Positions 17,946 through 26,151 of a DNA stretch of 64,000 nt are shown in pieces (within the stretch, counting starts at the first letter, position 1; the number at the start of each line of letters is the position of its first letter). Under the pieces are notes generated by a model that was not told the DNA's origin, searched no databases, and saw only the letters and a list, made by a program, of their open reading frames with translations. Source of the DNA: Bacillus mycoides (GTDB lineage: Bacteria; Bacillota; Bacilli; Bacillales; Bacillaceae_G); NCBI RefSeq assembly GCF_018742245.1, contig NZ_CP036132.1, positions 2,599,001-2,663,000 on the forward strand, given 5' to 3'. Both the position numbers and the translations under genes were made by a program.

Positions 17946-18569
17946 ATGTATACTTATTGGCAATCGTATTACTCCCCTTATCATATCACTAATGGAAACT
18001 TCGATTCATTTGTACGAAATTACCGAGTTAGTAAAAACGAAAACTTTTTAAAAGGATATATGCGTTCTTTATGGGAACAACACGTCGCTTGGACACGATT
18101 AGCTATTATAAGTATCATCTTTAATTTACCAGACGTAAACGCTACTGTTGGACGTCTTCTACAAAACGCAATTCACATGGGACTTTCACTTGAACCATTC
18201 TATGGTGAAGATGCAGTAAAAAAATATAGTGCATTAATTAAAGACCACTTAACAATCGCTGCTGATCTTGTTAAAGCCGCAAAAGCTGGCGATCAAAATG
18301 CCGCTTCATCTATAGAAAAAAAATGGTATTCTAATGCCGACGAAATTGTTGAGTTTCTAAACAGTATCAACCCATATATAGAAAAAGAAGAATTTAGAAA
18401 AATGTTTTATGAACATTTAGCGCTTACGAAAGCGGAAGCACTTGCCTTCCTAAATAAAGATTATGAGGCAAGCATAAAACTGTACGATAAAATTGAAAAA
18501 GAAGCATTAGAAATGGCTGATACTATAACAGATGCAATCGTAAAACAATTTCCGCAAGTATTTCAATAA
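17946..18569 (+). CDS. Conserved helical-bundle protein of unknown function
   Basis: This 207-residue all-helical soluble protein shows two related halves. WEQHVAWTRLAIISI near residue 43 and FYEHLALTKAEALAF near residue 157 share the xxEHxxxTxxxA pattern, followed by runs such as AADLVKAAKAGDQNA and YDKIEKEALEMADTI. That suggests an internal duplication or a four-helix bundle with conserved His residues. I believe homologues are common in Bacillus and sometimes carry an unsupported 'acetylglutamate kinase' label; nothing here looks like that enzyme. AAAGGAGTG precedes the ATG. It stands alone, followed by repeat copy 1. Confidence 0.7.
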   Translation: MYTYWQSYYSPYHITNGNFDSFVRNYRVSKNENFLKGYMRSLWEQHVAWTRLAIISIIFNLPDVNATVGRLLQNAIHMGLSLEPFYGEDAVKKYSALIKDHLTIAADLVKAAKAGDQNAASSIEKKWYSNADEIVEFLNSINPYIEKEEFRKMFYEHLALTKAEALAFLNKDYEASIKLYDKIEKEALEMADTITDAIVKQFPQVFQ

Positions 18570-18580
18570 AGTGAAATTTT

Positions 18581-18722
18581 AATCAGTGGGTATTTTGTCC
18601 ATCCCCACTGATTATTAGCCCACACCAATCGGGCTTTTACGAACAGCTGACCTCCCACCTAAATTCTCTACTTAAGCTGAATTTCGAAGTGAGAGCCTTA
18701 CTGCTCGTTAATGCAGGGTAAA
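18581..18722 (-). repeat. bcr1-type folded repeat, copy 1 (minus orientation)
   Basis: Read on the minus strand, this segment aligns with copy 2 (27753-27895). Shared parts are the GTAAA-GCC-GATTGGT block, a terminal hairpin (here CCCACTGATT with AATCAGTGGG, in copy 2 ATTCAG with CTGAAT around GGGATG), and a long imperfect hairpin built on TCTCAC/CCCACC arms. The length of about 140 bp and the internal folding fit bcr1, the B. cereus group repeat. The clear flanking TTTAT seen at copy 2 is not obvious here. Confidence 0.6.
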
Positions 18723-18755
18723 AATAAGCCGATTTGAAAATCAAATCGGCTTATT
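18723..18755. repeat. Perfect 15-bp inverted repeat
   Basis: AATAAGCCGATTTGA is followed by AAA and then its exact complement. It adjoins repeat copy 1 and could be a terminator-like stem, but the T-run is short in both directions. Confidence 0.7.
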
Positions 18756-18849
18756 AAGCGTTCTATCAATGATATTTCACCTCTCCTCTTTACATTTAAC
18801 GTATATCGATATATTTTATTAATATCCGTTTTTTATAGGAGGAAATAGT

Positions 18850-19206
18850 TTGATTAACGCCATTGGTCTCGTATTTATACTCACAAATAAACACGAGAAA
18901 AAGAAGAAAGTGTATCTGAATGAAAAATTCGCATTAATAGACATTATTGATTCTAAAGAAGTATTTGATGATGAAGGAAACTCATTAGTAGAACTAACAT
19001 GTAAATACAGTATATATTTAGACGAAAAATACTACTGTAAATCTCTCGATGATTATACTGGACAAGTATTCCCCTTCTTAAGTGCTAAAATAGGAAAAGG
19101 ACTTCTTAGAAACTTAAATTATTATTTTTCTTACGTTGATGCCTATGATAAAAAACCACCTGTTAAAGAAATAAGACCGCTTATGAAACAAGTAACTAAC
19201 AGATAA
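18850..19206 (+). CDS. Hypothetical protein, 118 residues
   Basis: Translation probably starts at the TTG at 18850, because AGGAGG sits 7 nt upstream and no ATG fits. The product begins INAIGLVFILTNKHEKKKKV and then has mixed alpha/beta character (NEKFALIDIIDSKEVFDDEGN, VELTCKYSIYLDEKYYCKSL). It has no convincing membrane helix beyond the weak first segment. I do not recognise a family. It carries its own terminator. Confidence 0.55.
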   Translation: MINAIGLVFILTNKHEKKKKVYLNEKFALIDIIDSKEVFDDEGNSLVELTCKYSIYLDEKYYCKSLDDYTGQVFPFLSAKIGKGLLRNLNYYFSYVDAYDKKPPVKEIRPLMKQVTNR

Positions 19207-19215
19207 CAATAATCA

Positions 19216-19258
19216 TTCAAAAAGAAAGCATCTAATTTTTGATGTTTTCTTTTTTGAA
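19216..19258 (+). terminator. Terminator after the 118-residue gene
   Basis: TTCAAAAAGAAA-GCATC pairs with GATG-TTTCTTTTTTGAA about 10 bp after the stop and ends in a T-rich stretch. Confidence 0.7.
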
Positions 19259-19342
19259 TCAAGAACTCGTTACCTTTCATCCTCTTCTAAATGTATGTAC
19301 CCAGGCATAATTTAAATTAAAAACATTGGAGGATTAGACCGA

Positions 19343-19795
19343 ATGAAATACTCAGAAACAATTGTTAGTAAACGGCTTCGAACACTAAAAATGTCTGGTA
19401 TGTTTTTCATGCTAGTTTTAATCGCATGGCTTGGATATACAAAATTACTTTATGAAAACGGATTTCTTCAAGAAAAGAAAAATTCAGTTGAAGTAATGAA
19501 TACTAGCATTACAGGAGAAATTGAAAACACTTTTCATGTAAACTTACAAGGTTATCGTAAAACGAGCCTTGATATCGTAATAGATGCAAGTAAAACCGAT
19601 CCGAGCGAACTATCATTAATTGAGCTCATCAATAAATCTTGTTCACGAGATTGCATAGGTGAACCCATAACATATGTGAACTCAAACAATGGTTATATCT
19701 TTTATAAGGAATCTAACGGAACTAATGTAACTATAAAGATTAAAAAGCAAGATACATGGGAAATTGTAAAAAAATCCGTTCAAAATGGAATCTAA
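19343..19795 (+). CDS. Membrane-anchored hypothetical protein
   Basis: This 150-residue protein has a basic N-terminus (VSKRLRTLKM), one membrane helix at about 18-34 (GMFFMLVLIAWLGYTKLL) and an outer domain of about 110 residues. The latter includes SLDIVIDASKTDPSELSL and a CSRDC pair, possibly a disulphide outside the cell. TTGGAGG precedes the ATG. I do not recognise the domain. It converges on the Cys/Arg-rich mini-gene and shares a bidirectional terminator with it. Confidence 0.65.
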   Translation: MKYSETIVSKRLRTLKMSGMFFMLVLIAWLGYTKLLYENGFLQEKKNSVEVMNTSITGEIENTFHVNLQGYRKTSLDIVIDASKTDPSELSLIELINKSCSRDCIGEPITYVNSNNGYIFYKESNGTNVTIKIKKQDTWEIVKKSVQNGI

Positions 19796-19810
19796 AAGGT
19801 TCATACAAAA

Positions 19811-19838
19811 AAAGAGTACTTACTTCTAAGTACTCTTT
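19811..19838. terminator. Bidirectional terminator
   Basis: AAAGAGTACTTA and its exact complement form a 12-bp stem with a CTTC loop, flanked by A-run and T-run. It serves the rightward membrane-anchored gene and the leftward Cys-rich gene. Confidence 0.85.
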
Positions 19839-19846
19839 CAAAAAAA

Positions 19847-20035
19847 TTACCACTTACGACATTTATCGTCATCATCATCACGTTTACGATTGCAACGGCA
19901 ATCGTCACAATCACAATGACGTTTACGATTGCAACGACAATCATCACAATCTCTGCGTCTACATCTTCCAAACATTAAATCATCCCAAAATCTATTACAA
20001 TCTCGGAAATGTCTACAACGACAATTATTTCCCAT
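19847..20035 (-). CDS. Cys/Arg/Asp-rich mini-protein with 13-residue repeats
   Basis: This 62-residue protein begins MGNNCRCRHFRDCNRFWDDL and then repeats DCDDCRCNRKR twice, with a 39-bp DNA period, before a DDDDDKC tail. It has twelve or so cysteines and many Arg and Asp residues, with no signal peptide or helix. GGGGGAG lies 8 nt before the ATG, so it is translated. The composition suggests metal binding or disulphide cross-linking, as in spore coat or exosporium mini-proteins. A sigma-K-like -10 (CATAGAATA, at 20073-20081 on the minus strand) lies upstream but without a well-placed -35. The function is unassigned. Confidence 0.65.
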   Translation of the reverse strand: MGNNCRCRHFRDCNRFWDDLMFGRCRRRDCDDCRCNRKRHCDCDDCRCNRKRDDDDDKCRKW

Positions 20036-20167
20036 GAATATGACTCCCCCTAATACATATTAGAATTCATCATATTCTATGTTTAAAAGCATAAAAAGGC
20101 TTGTTTAATAGTCTATTTCAAATGTATAAATGTGATGTAATTTGAATCAAGTACTAATTCATGTCTA

Positions 20168-20245
20168 TATTTCCTGCTGCCCTTCCACAGCCCCCTTCAA
20201 TCTCTGCAACATATACCCAATCCCTCTAGATATGTAATGAGAAAT
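20168..20245 (-). pseudogene. Duplicated 3' fragment of the DUF6884 gene
   Basis: This segment matches the 3' end of the DUF6884 gene at 21236-21694 at an offset of exactly 1080 bp. There are only three mismatches over about 57 bp (20172-20228), then a 13-bp deletion, then TATGTAATGA again. On the minus strand it still reads RGIGYMLQRLKGAVEGQQEI before a stop. No start or upstream coding part remains, so it is a broken paralog tail. Confidence 0.75.
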
Positions 20246-20632
20246 GGCTATATTACACGGTTTATAGATGGGTTCGGTTTAACTAAGCGGATAAATTTAT
20301 AGGATTTGCGACCAAAATGTGACCGCTATTCAAATAATAACTTGCTATTTGACATAATTATTTCCATTTTATTTTATATAAAGATTACTATACTAATCTA
20401 AAATTTCTGTGTTTACATTTTTTCTTTTTATCTCATAATTTTAATTTGGAAAAGGGACTTCACAGTAATTTCTCCTATTATATATATAAATCATGTTTAG
20501 TTGAATTAGTTTGATTTTATAAGGAGCCGAAAACCTCTAAATGTTTATTTTATAATTACATAATTAATCCTAACATCTCCAAAAATTGATATAATGATAC
20601 AGTTATTAATAACCATTAGGGAGATATACAAC
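20246..20632. other. AT-rich gap before the YolD-like gene
   Basis: 387 bp with stops in all frames. It lies between the broken DUF6884 tail and the YolD-like gene and may be decayed coding sequence, but I cannot identify any product. Confidence 0.4.
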
Positions 20633-20974
20633 ATGAACTATACAAGTATGCCAAAAAGAATAGGTATGGTTAAGCGGACTCCATTCGCTTCGGTACCGAA
20701 GAAATTCAACGGTATTGGTAAGATTGTTAAAAAACAAACAAAAGTGGAGCGCCCTACATTAACCCAAGACGAACAAGAAATTATTGAAAACAAGTTATTA
20801 TGTTCATTTCTTTCTGAAGAGAAGATGTTGATTACTTATTATAGAGATGGTCATTTACTTAATAGATATATGACTGTAACTGACATAAATCCGATAAAGA
20901 ATTTAATAACTTGCACTGATGCATCTTATAACAGAATCTTCCTTAAATTTATAGATATAATTGATTTGAGATAA
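20633..20974 (+). CDS. YolD-like family protein
   Basis: About 113 residues when started at the ATG at 20633, which AGGGAGA precedes by 8 nt; the longer frame from 20594 has no ribosome site. The C-terminal half, LITYYRDGHLLNRYMTVTDI then NLITCTDASYNRIFLKFIDI, matches YolD, a Sm-like small domain. YolD-like genes usually sit next to Y-family polymerases (UvrX/YqjW) in phages and plasmids; no polymerase is present here, so it looks like an isolated survivor of such a module. Confidence 0.7.
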   Translation: MNYTSMPKRIGMVKRTPFASVPKKFNGIGKIVKKQTKVERPTLTQDEQEIIENKLLCSFLSEEKMLITYYRDGHLLNRYMTVTDINPIKNLITCTDASYNRIFLKFIDIIDLR

Positions 20975-21235
20975 AAAACATACAGTTTTCCAAATATAAC
21001 CGGGAATAAAAATGAAAGAATCTTGTATTCTAAGTTAAATACAGACAGAGCAAGAGTGTAATTTCTTATGAGAGTTAGCAAGATAAAGGCTGTTTGTTAT
21101 GGTTATCGAATACAAACTCAATAGAGAAAGCAGAGGAAGCAGTTAGATAAATTCATACCACCATTAGAACCGCCTTTTTCTCCACCATCCCCAACAGTTT
21201 GTCCCGTTAGAGCGTTAGGAATCCTACTTTACTTT

Positions 21236-21694
21236 TTAACTCTCCGTTATATCCTGCTGCGCTTCCACAGCACCCTTCAATCTCTGCAACATATATCCAA
21301 TCCCTCTACATCCCTCTAACGGATATGTAATGATTTCTTCTGGATATAGCTCCGTCACTACTTTTTTATGTTTCTTCCCTGCAAGTAAAACTATTTCATC
21401 AAACTGAAATAAGCCTTTATCAATCATCTGTTGTTTTAATTGTTCAATACTAATAACCTCATCACTCTTTGAATCAAATGCAAGATCATAGTTTTCCTGT
21501 ACAATATCATTTGGTCTTAAAAATCCATGCTTTGCTGATAATATAACCCAGTTCTCGAAAAACTCAGTTGCATACGCCTGACATGCTTTTCCGAATGGAC
21601 TAATATATACATCTTTTGCCTCTGCCTCTCCAGAATATGGGTACTTATCCCAAATCTTCTTCTTTCCGCATGGAATTATGCATAACCTTTTCAT
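21236..21694 (-). CDS. DUF6884 family protein
   Basis: This 152-residue soluble protein has the features I associate with DUF6884: LCIIPCGKKKIWDKYP at the start, a central VILSAKHGFLRPND, EIVLLAGKKHKKVV and a C-terminal GIGYMLQRLKGAV. The pattern of conserved Cys-Gly-Lys and Ser-Ala-Lys-His-Gly suggests an enzyme, and some relatives occur in phages, but I know no established reaction. A broken copy of its 3' end lies 1080 bp away. The coding region is otherwise intact. Confidence 0.7.
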   Translation of the reverse strand: MKRLCIIPCGKKKIWDKYPYSGEAEAKDVYISPFGKACQAYATEFFENWVILSAKHGFLRPNDIVQENYDLAFDSKSDEVISIEQLKQQMIDKGLFQFDEIVLLAGKKHKKVVTELYPEEIITYPLEGCRGIGYMLQRLKGAVEAQQDITES

Positions 21695-22013
21695 CGTTAT
21701 TTCTTACCCCGCTTCTATATTTCTTATGAAATATCAATTTTTCAGTACATTTTTTTACAGAATACTATATACTAATCTTGAAAGATAAAATTACATTATC
21801 TTCTATATTTAGTTTAATTTATTTTAGAACAGTCTATTAAGCATATGTATTATTACATAAACACACCGTACTAAAGTCACTTTCATACAGCATGCATACA
21901 CCTCATCCTTTAGTGAATTTGTAAAGATTTCGTAAAATCAAGTACACTTAATCTCCCAATCGCTATTCAATAGTACAATATATAAATGTATTATAAAAAG
22001 GAGGTGAACAACT
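21695..22013. other. Divergent promoter region
   Basis: 319 bp between the leftward DUF6884 gene and the rightward small membrane protein. It should contain both promoters; I see no ORF or strong structure apart from the AAAGGAGGTG ribosome site at its right end. Confidence 0.4.
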
Positions 22014-22202
22014 ATGAAAAATATACTCCCAGCATTATTAGCTTATATTATTGTTTGTATCATCGCGATTATCATTCCAGCATCTGACGGCTATAATACT
22101 GTAGGTTGGAAATTCTTTGTTGGGCAAGCGTACGCAATACCTATTTTCATTATTGCTGCTATTATTACATTTTATATAAATAAGAAACGATCTTATGAAT
22201 AA
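22014..22202 (+). CDS. Small two-helix membrane protein
   Basis: This 62-residue protein has two hydrophobic helices (ILPALLAYIIVCIIAIIIPA and AIPIFIIAAIITFYI) joined by a DGYNTVGWKFFVGQ loop, and ends NKKRSYE. AAAGGAGGTG precedes the ATG. The positive tail suggests the C-terminus lies in the cytoplasm. The family is not recognised. A small hairpin follows directly. Confidence 0.7.
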   Translation: MKNILPALLAYIIVCIIAIIIPASDGYNTVGWKFFVGQAYAIPIFIIAAIITFYINKKRSYE

Positions 22203-22212
22203 ACGATAAGTA

Positions 22213-22230
22213 GGATAGCTATTGCTATCC
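22213..22230 (+). terminator. Hairpin after the small membrane gene
   Basis: GGATAGC-TATT-GCTATCC followed by TTGTAATTTT, 10 bp after the stop. Confidence 0.6.
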
Positions 22231-22247
22231 TTGTAATTTTATAATAA

Positions 22248-22283
22248 AAAAGGACAAGCAGCCACTCCGGCTACTTGTCCTTT
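22248..22283 (-). terminator. Terminator of ppaC
   Basis: AAAGGACAAG-GCC pairs with GGC-CTTGTCCTTT around a 5-nt loop just beyond the ppaC stop and is T-rich on the minus strand. Confidence 0.75.
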
Positions 22284-22306
22284 CTGTTTATCCATACTCA
22301 ATAATA

Positions 22307-23236
22307 TTAAGCTTGGAATGTTTCTGTTAATACAGGAACGATTTGTTTTTTACGAGATACAACACCTTTTAAAGTAGCTGTGTTATTTTGTAATGTTACG
22401 TTGTATGCCTTCTCAACAACGTTTGCTTCTTTACCGATCGCAAGGCCAACAGAATCGTTAGTTAAGATGTCAGTTACAACGAATAAGAATAGGTCTAAAC
22501 CTTTTTCTTCTACTACTGCAGAAATAACTTTTTCAAGTTCCGCTTGGTGTACAAGAACGTCGTTTGTATCAACAGCGTTTACTTGTGCGATTTCAACTTT
22601 CGCGTTACCCATTTGGAATTCTTTAGCGTCAAGGGAGATTAATTGCTCCATTGTTTTTCCGCTTAAGTCAGCACCAGCTTTTAACATTTCTAAGCCGTAG
22701 CTATCTGCATCTACACCAGCGATTTCCGCTAATTCACGAGCTGCTGCCACGTCTTGTTCTGTGCAAGTTGGAGATTTGAATAGTAAAGAATCTGAAATAA
22801 TTGCAGATAACATTAAACCTGCAACTTCTTTACGAATTGCAACACCATTTTCTTTGTACATTTTGTTTAAGATTGTAGCTGTACAACCAACTGGCTCACA
22901 ACGGTAGTATATAGGATCGCTTGTCTCAAAGTTAGCAATACGGTGATGGTCAATAACTTCTAACACACGAACAGATTCGATATCGTTAGCACTTTGTTGG
23001 CGTTCGTTATGGTCAACTAAAATAACGTTGTCCACTTCGTTTGCTACTGTCTCAACAAAACGCGGTCCTTCTACTTTAAAAGAGTCTAACGCAAATTGAG
23101 TTTCACCGCTGATTTCGCCTAAACGTACAGGCTCAGCATTCATTCCTAATTCTTTTTTCAATTCTGCATAAGCAATCGCAGAACAAATTGCATCTGTATC
23201 TGGGTTTTTATGCCCGAAAACTAGTACTTTTTCCAT
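22307..23236 (-). CDS. ppaC: Manganese-dependent inorganic pyrophosphatase
   Basis: This is a family II pyrophosphatase of 309 residues, the usual length, which hydrolyses cytoplasmic PPi to drive biosynthesis. Metal ligands are visible: His9, Asp13 and Asp15 in GHKNPDTDA, Asp75 in VDHN, and the DHH motif VIDHHR near 96-98. The C-terminal DHHA2 domain ends with [12 protein letters not shown], whose Arg-Lys-Lys binds substrate. The open frame begins at a GTG (23245) lying inside the GAGGTGG ribosome site, so the ATG at 23236 is the start. It is monocistronic. Confidence 0.95.
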   Translation of the reverse strand: MEKVLVFGHKNPDTDAICSAIAYAELKKELGMNAEPVRLGEISGETQFALDSFKVEGPRFVETVANEVDNVILVDHNERQQSANDIESVRVLEVIDHHRIANFETSDPIYYRCEPVGCTATILNKMYKENGVAIRKEVAGLMLSAIISDSLLFKSPTCTEQDVAAARELAEIAGVDADSYGLEMLKAGADLSGKTMEQLISLDAKEFQMGNAKVEIAQVNAVDTNDVLVHQAELEKVISAVVEEKGLDLFLFVVTDILTNDSVGLAIGKEANVVEKAYNVTLQNNTATLKGVVSRKKQIVPVLTETFQA

Positions 23237-23355
23237 GTTTTCCACCTCTTCATGAAAAGGATATCTTAAAGAAGCAAATATGACAATATTTAAAGCGTAT
23301 TTTTTTATAAATAATTGCAGTTTCTTCTATATTTTTCATCGTTTTCACAAAAAAA

Positions 23356-23381
23356 GACCATCTAAAATATTTTAGATGGTC
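23356..23381 (-). terminator. Terminator after the DinB-family gene
   Basis: GACCATCTAAAA and TTTTAGATGGTC form a 12-bp stem with a 2-nt nominal loop, followed by a T-run on the minus strand. Confidence 0.75.
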
Positions 23382-23454
23382 AAAGGTTATCTTTTCGTTA
23401 AAATAAAGATGGAACTTGCACTACGTTATTAACTGCGAAATTGGCAAAGGCAGT

Positions 23455-23970
23455 CTAATTATCGAATAGCCCTCTTCCTCTCAGATTTGCGGACACAGGC
23501 TCCTTTCCTATTTCACGTGCCCATATAGATAACTGGCCGATATGGTGGATTTCGTGGACAATGACATGACGTATTATCTCTCCGTGTGTACATTCAATGA
23601 CTCGGCGCCTAATTGGTGCGTCTCTAGAGCTAATCGGTTCTTCATTGAAATCAGTTTCTGAAAGTTTCCGAGAATCCATTTCATTTGTCCAAGATGTCAC
23701 AAATTGCTTCACTTTCTCATGGTATTGAGCTGAAAGATTTTTCACTTTTTGCAAGCTGGCATACTCTTCAAACAACGGCTCCTCGAGCACTGGTTCACCT
23801 CGCAAACCTAAGATCCACATATATTCCACATCTACAATGTGAAATAAGGTATGCAGGATACTGCCGAACCCACCGAACCGTTTCTTTAATAGTTCTTCAT
23901 CCGGTATGTCTTCGCACAATGTAAACCAATCATCACGAACTTGCCAATTATATTGAAACAGTTTCAACAT
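23455..23970 (-). CDS. DinB family four-helix bundle protein
   Basis: About 171 residues with the DinB/YfiT fold. The candidate metal triad is His in LHTLFHIVDVE and two His in HVIVHEIHHIGQLSIW, the pattern of metal-dependent DinB proteins, some of which act in bacillithiol-dependent reactions. GGAGG lies 8 nt before the ATG at 23970, while the ATG at 23985 is part of that site. It is one of three DinB-like genes in the window, and its sequence differs clearly from the other two. Confidence 0.8.
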   Translation of the reverse strand: MLKLFQYNWQVRDDWFTLCEDIPDEELLKKRFGGFGSILHTLFHIVDVEYMWILGLRGEPVLEEPLFEEYASLQKVKNLSAQYHEKVKQFVTSWTNEMDSRKLSETDFNEEPISSRDAPIRRRVIECTHGEIIRHVIVHEIHHIGQLSIWAREIGKEPVSANLRGRGLFDN

Positions 23971-24245
23971 CACAGCAACCTCCATCTTTTAGATTAACAT
24001 TTAATATTCACCAAAAGACTTCAAAATCCCTATTTAAATAATAACTCTAAAAAACCTATTAAAACCTTCTACAAACTGGCTCTTTAATTGAACATTCCAG
24101 ATGAAGTTAAAGGGTCAAAAGAAAAACACTATTGTACAGGGTTTTATCAAACTTTATTTTAAATTATCAATCTTTTTTACAAATCAATACACAGACATAA
24201 TAACAAATATGTCGTTTGAAATTATCTCCCTTTTTAAATAAAAAA

Positions 24246-24749
24246 CTAAATCATTTTATAATAAATAACCGTTGCATCTAACTCACCATTTGGAGAAATT
24301 GCATACCCTGGTATTTTGCCGGATTCTTGATAGTCTAATGACTTGTACAATCTATTGGAAGGATCTCCTTCTCTAGTATCTAACACTAAAAGAGACCTAT
24401 TTTCTTGCTTTGCTCGTTCCTCTGCTTTTTGCATAAGTGAACGTCCAATACCGTTACGTCTAAAGTTTGGATGAGTCATTAACTTACAAATTTCGGCTCT
24501 ATGGATCCCGTTCGGCTTTGTAACTAGATGTAGTTGAACACTGCCTGCCACTTCATTGTTTATTTTAGCAACATACAATATCACTTCTGGTGCTAATACA
24601 GTTTGCCAATACTTTGTCGCTTCTTCTCGTTCCAGTGGCGGTAGAAATCCTATTGAAGCTCCATCATCTACTACAGTTTTCAACAGTTCAGAAAATACTT
24701 CAATGTCTTCATCAAGTCGTTTAATCTCTTCTATTACTACACTTTGCAT
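24246..24749 (-). CDS. GNAT family N-acetyltransferase
   Basis: This 167-residue GNAT enzyme has AEICKLMTHPNFRRNGIGRSLMQKAEERA around the acetyl-CoA loop (RRNGIG) and LLVLDTREGDPSNRLYKSLDYQESGKIPGYA, a common signature of the group that acts on small amines or antibiotics. The substrate is unknown. GGGGGAAAAGGA lies directly upstream of the ATG. It is divergent from the HD-domain gene, with about 130 bp shared for promoters. Confidence 0.85.
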   Translation of the reverse strand: MQSVVIEEIKRLDEDIEVFSELLKTVVDDGASIGFLPPLEREEATKYWQTVLAPEVILYVAKINNEVAGSVQLHLVTKPNGIHRAEICKLMTHPNFRRNGIGRSLMQKAEERAKQENRSLLVLDTREGDPSNRLYKSLDYQESGKIPGYAISPNGELDATVIYYKMI

Positions 24750-24883
24750 TCCTTTTCCCCCTTTTGTTCACTCAATATACACTTGTATATTACCACTAAT
24801 TATAAGAGGAAAATTAAAGAAGGAATAACTGAATATTAAGTTGAAATTATTTAAGATATGATTTTTTTAGAAAGGATGGCTTT

Positions 24884-25525
24884 ATGAAATATATTTTAAA
24901 CAGAACATACGCAAAAGAATTACTTGAGTGGGCGAATCAACAAAACCCAGGTCCTTGGTTCGAACATTCAATTCATGTTGCCCATGCAACTGAGAACATC
25001 ATTGTCGAACTTATTAAAAATGGGCATGACCTAGATGGTGACATAGCATACAATGCCGCTCTCTTGCATGATATAGGAAGATATAAAGGTTTTACCAAAT
25101 CGGTTATTCATTCCTATGATGGTTATATGTATATGAATGATTTAGGGTATACAGGAAACGCCATTATTTGTGTGACACACTCATTCCCTTGCAAAAATGA
25201 ACATATAGATATTGCAGCGGAGTGGAGTCTTGTTCCCGATTATATGGAAAGCCGGTTAATTGAAATATTGAATGAAAATAGTGACTATGACTTATACAAT
25301 AAAGTAATTACTCTTTGCGACGCTCTCGCTGATGCGGATGGTTTTACTACGCTTGAAAGAAGATTGGTTTCTGTTGGTTTACGTCATGGCACAACCTCTC
25401 ATACCTCTTTACATTGGAAAGGATTCTACACAATTAAGAATGAATTAGAATCTTTAATCGGTAAGAGTATATACACACTTCTCCCTGATGTAGAGAAATC
25501 GATTTATAAAAATATAGAATATTAA
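24884..25525 (+). CDS. HD-domain phosphohydrolase
   Basis: This 213-residue protein carries the HD signature: His28/His31 in WFEHSIHVAH, His62-Asp63 in ALLHDIGR, and a distal Asp in TLCDALADADG. Such proteins are metal-dependent phosphohydrolases on nucleotides or related compounds; the SIHVAHATENI start resembles the YqeK-like/HDIG group. The substrate is unknown. GAAAGGATGG precedes the ATG. The next rightward feature is the RsgA fragment 86 bp on. Confidence 0.85.
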   Translation: MKYILNRTYAKELLEWANQQNPGPWFEHSIHVAHATENIIVELIKNGHDLDGDIAYNAALLHDIGRYKGFTKSVIHSYDGYMYMNDLGYTGNAIICVTHSFPCKNEHIDIAAEWSLVPDYMESRLIEILNENSDYDLYNKVITLCDALADADGFTTLERRLVSVGLRHGTTSHTSLHWKGFYTIKNELESLIGKSIYTLLPDVEKSIYKNIEY

Positions 25526-25610
25526 AATAAACGAAACTTAAAAACGATAGAATTTGTATTTATGATTCTAAAAAACTCTTTGAAAAGTGGAGGGATAAAT
25601 TATTAGTAAA

Positions 25611-25883
25611 ATGGGATTTGACTTGATAGAACATAAAGATAACTTTGATTTTGGATATGAAGATATAGTAAGTATATCTAGGAGATGTAAATTTTCTAAC
25701 TGTTCGCATACTAACGAACCACACTGTGCAGTTCAAAAAGCTCTCTCTGACGGAATTCTTTCTGAAGAAATATTTAATAATTATTATAGAGATATAAATG
25801 AGGCACAATATGTTTCTGCACAAAGTAATAAAACAAAAGCTATCGATTATATGAAACAACTGAAACTCTTTCAAAAAAATTAG
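25611..25883 (+). pseudogene. C-terminal fragment of ribosome GTPase RsgA
   Basis: The 90-residue frame contains CKFSNCSHTNEPHC at 26-39, the Cys-x4-Cys-x-His-x5-Cys zinc site of RsgA (YloQ), followed by AVQKALSDGILSEEIFNNYY, the usual RsgA tail. Full RsgA is about 290-350 residues with an OB fold and a circularly permuted GTPase; both are missing here and I find no trace within the upstream 86 bp. GGAGG lies 20 nt before the ATG, too far for normal initiation. It is most likely a truncated paralog. Confidence 0.7.
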
Positions 25884-25893
25884 GCTAAAATAA

Positions 25894-25930
25894 AAAGCTC
25901 TCCTTACAAGCTTATTTTAAGGAGAGCTTT
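25894..25930 (+). terminator. Terminator after the RsgA fragment
   Basis: AAAGCTCTCCTTA and TAAGGAGAGCTTT form a perfect 13-bp stem with an 11-nt loop. Confidence 0.75.
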
Positions 25931-25984
25931 CTCATGTTTAATGAATTTGATTTTTCAATTCCACCATACACTCTTGCACTAAAA

Positions 25985-26149
25985 TCATTGCTTAGCACTT
26001 TTCAGTTCTCCTGAAATTGCAGCTAAAACACAACAAGCTTCTAAAATCACTTTACTAAGATCAGCCTTTTTGTTTACGACCAAACAAGGACCATATATAA
26101 CCCTGATTAAAGATTGAATTTTCAGTTTTTTAATACTAGAAATTTGCAT
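25985..26149 (-). CDS. Possible small ORF after the symporter
   Basis: A 54-codon frame opens at the ATG at 26149, two bases after the symporter stop, and reads MQISSIKKLKIQSLIRVIYG, then SKVILEACCVLAAISGELKS. The second half looks like an amphipathic helix. It has no ribosome site and would depend on translational coupling. I do not recognise it, and it may be chance. Confidence 0.3.
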   Translation of the reverse strand: MQISSIKKLKIQSLIRVIYGPCLVVNKKADLSKVILEACCVLAAISGELKSAKQ

Positions 26150-26151
26150 GT

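Noticed and set aside
19756..20037. 93-codon rightward frame overlapping the Cys-rich gene
   Set aside because: It is the antisense of the Cys/Arg repeat (His/Asn-rich shadow) and lacks a ribosome site, while the leftward frame has a strong one.
20246..20330. Possible integrase or recombinase remnant
   Set aside because: Some codons hinted at a recombinase-like end, but no convincing motif could be aligned by eye.
20975..21230. Possible Y-family polymerase (UvrX-like) remnant behind the YolD-like gene
   Set aside because: Expected from the YolD association, but no polymerase motif could be read in any frame.
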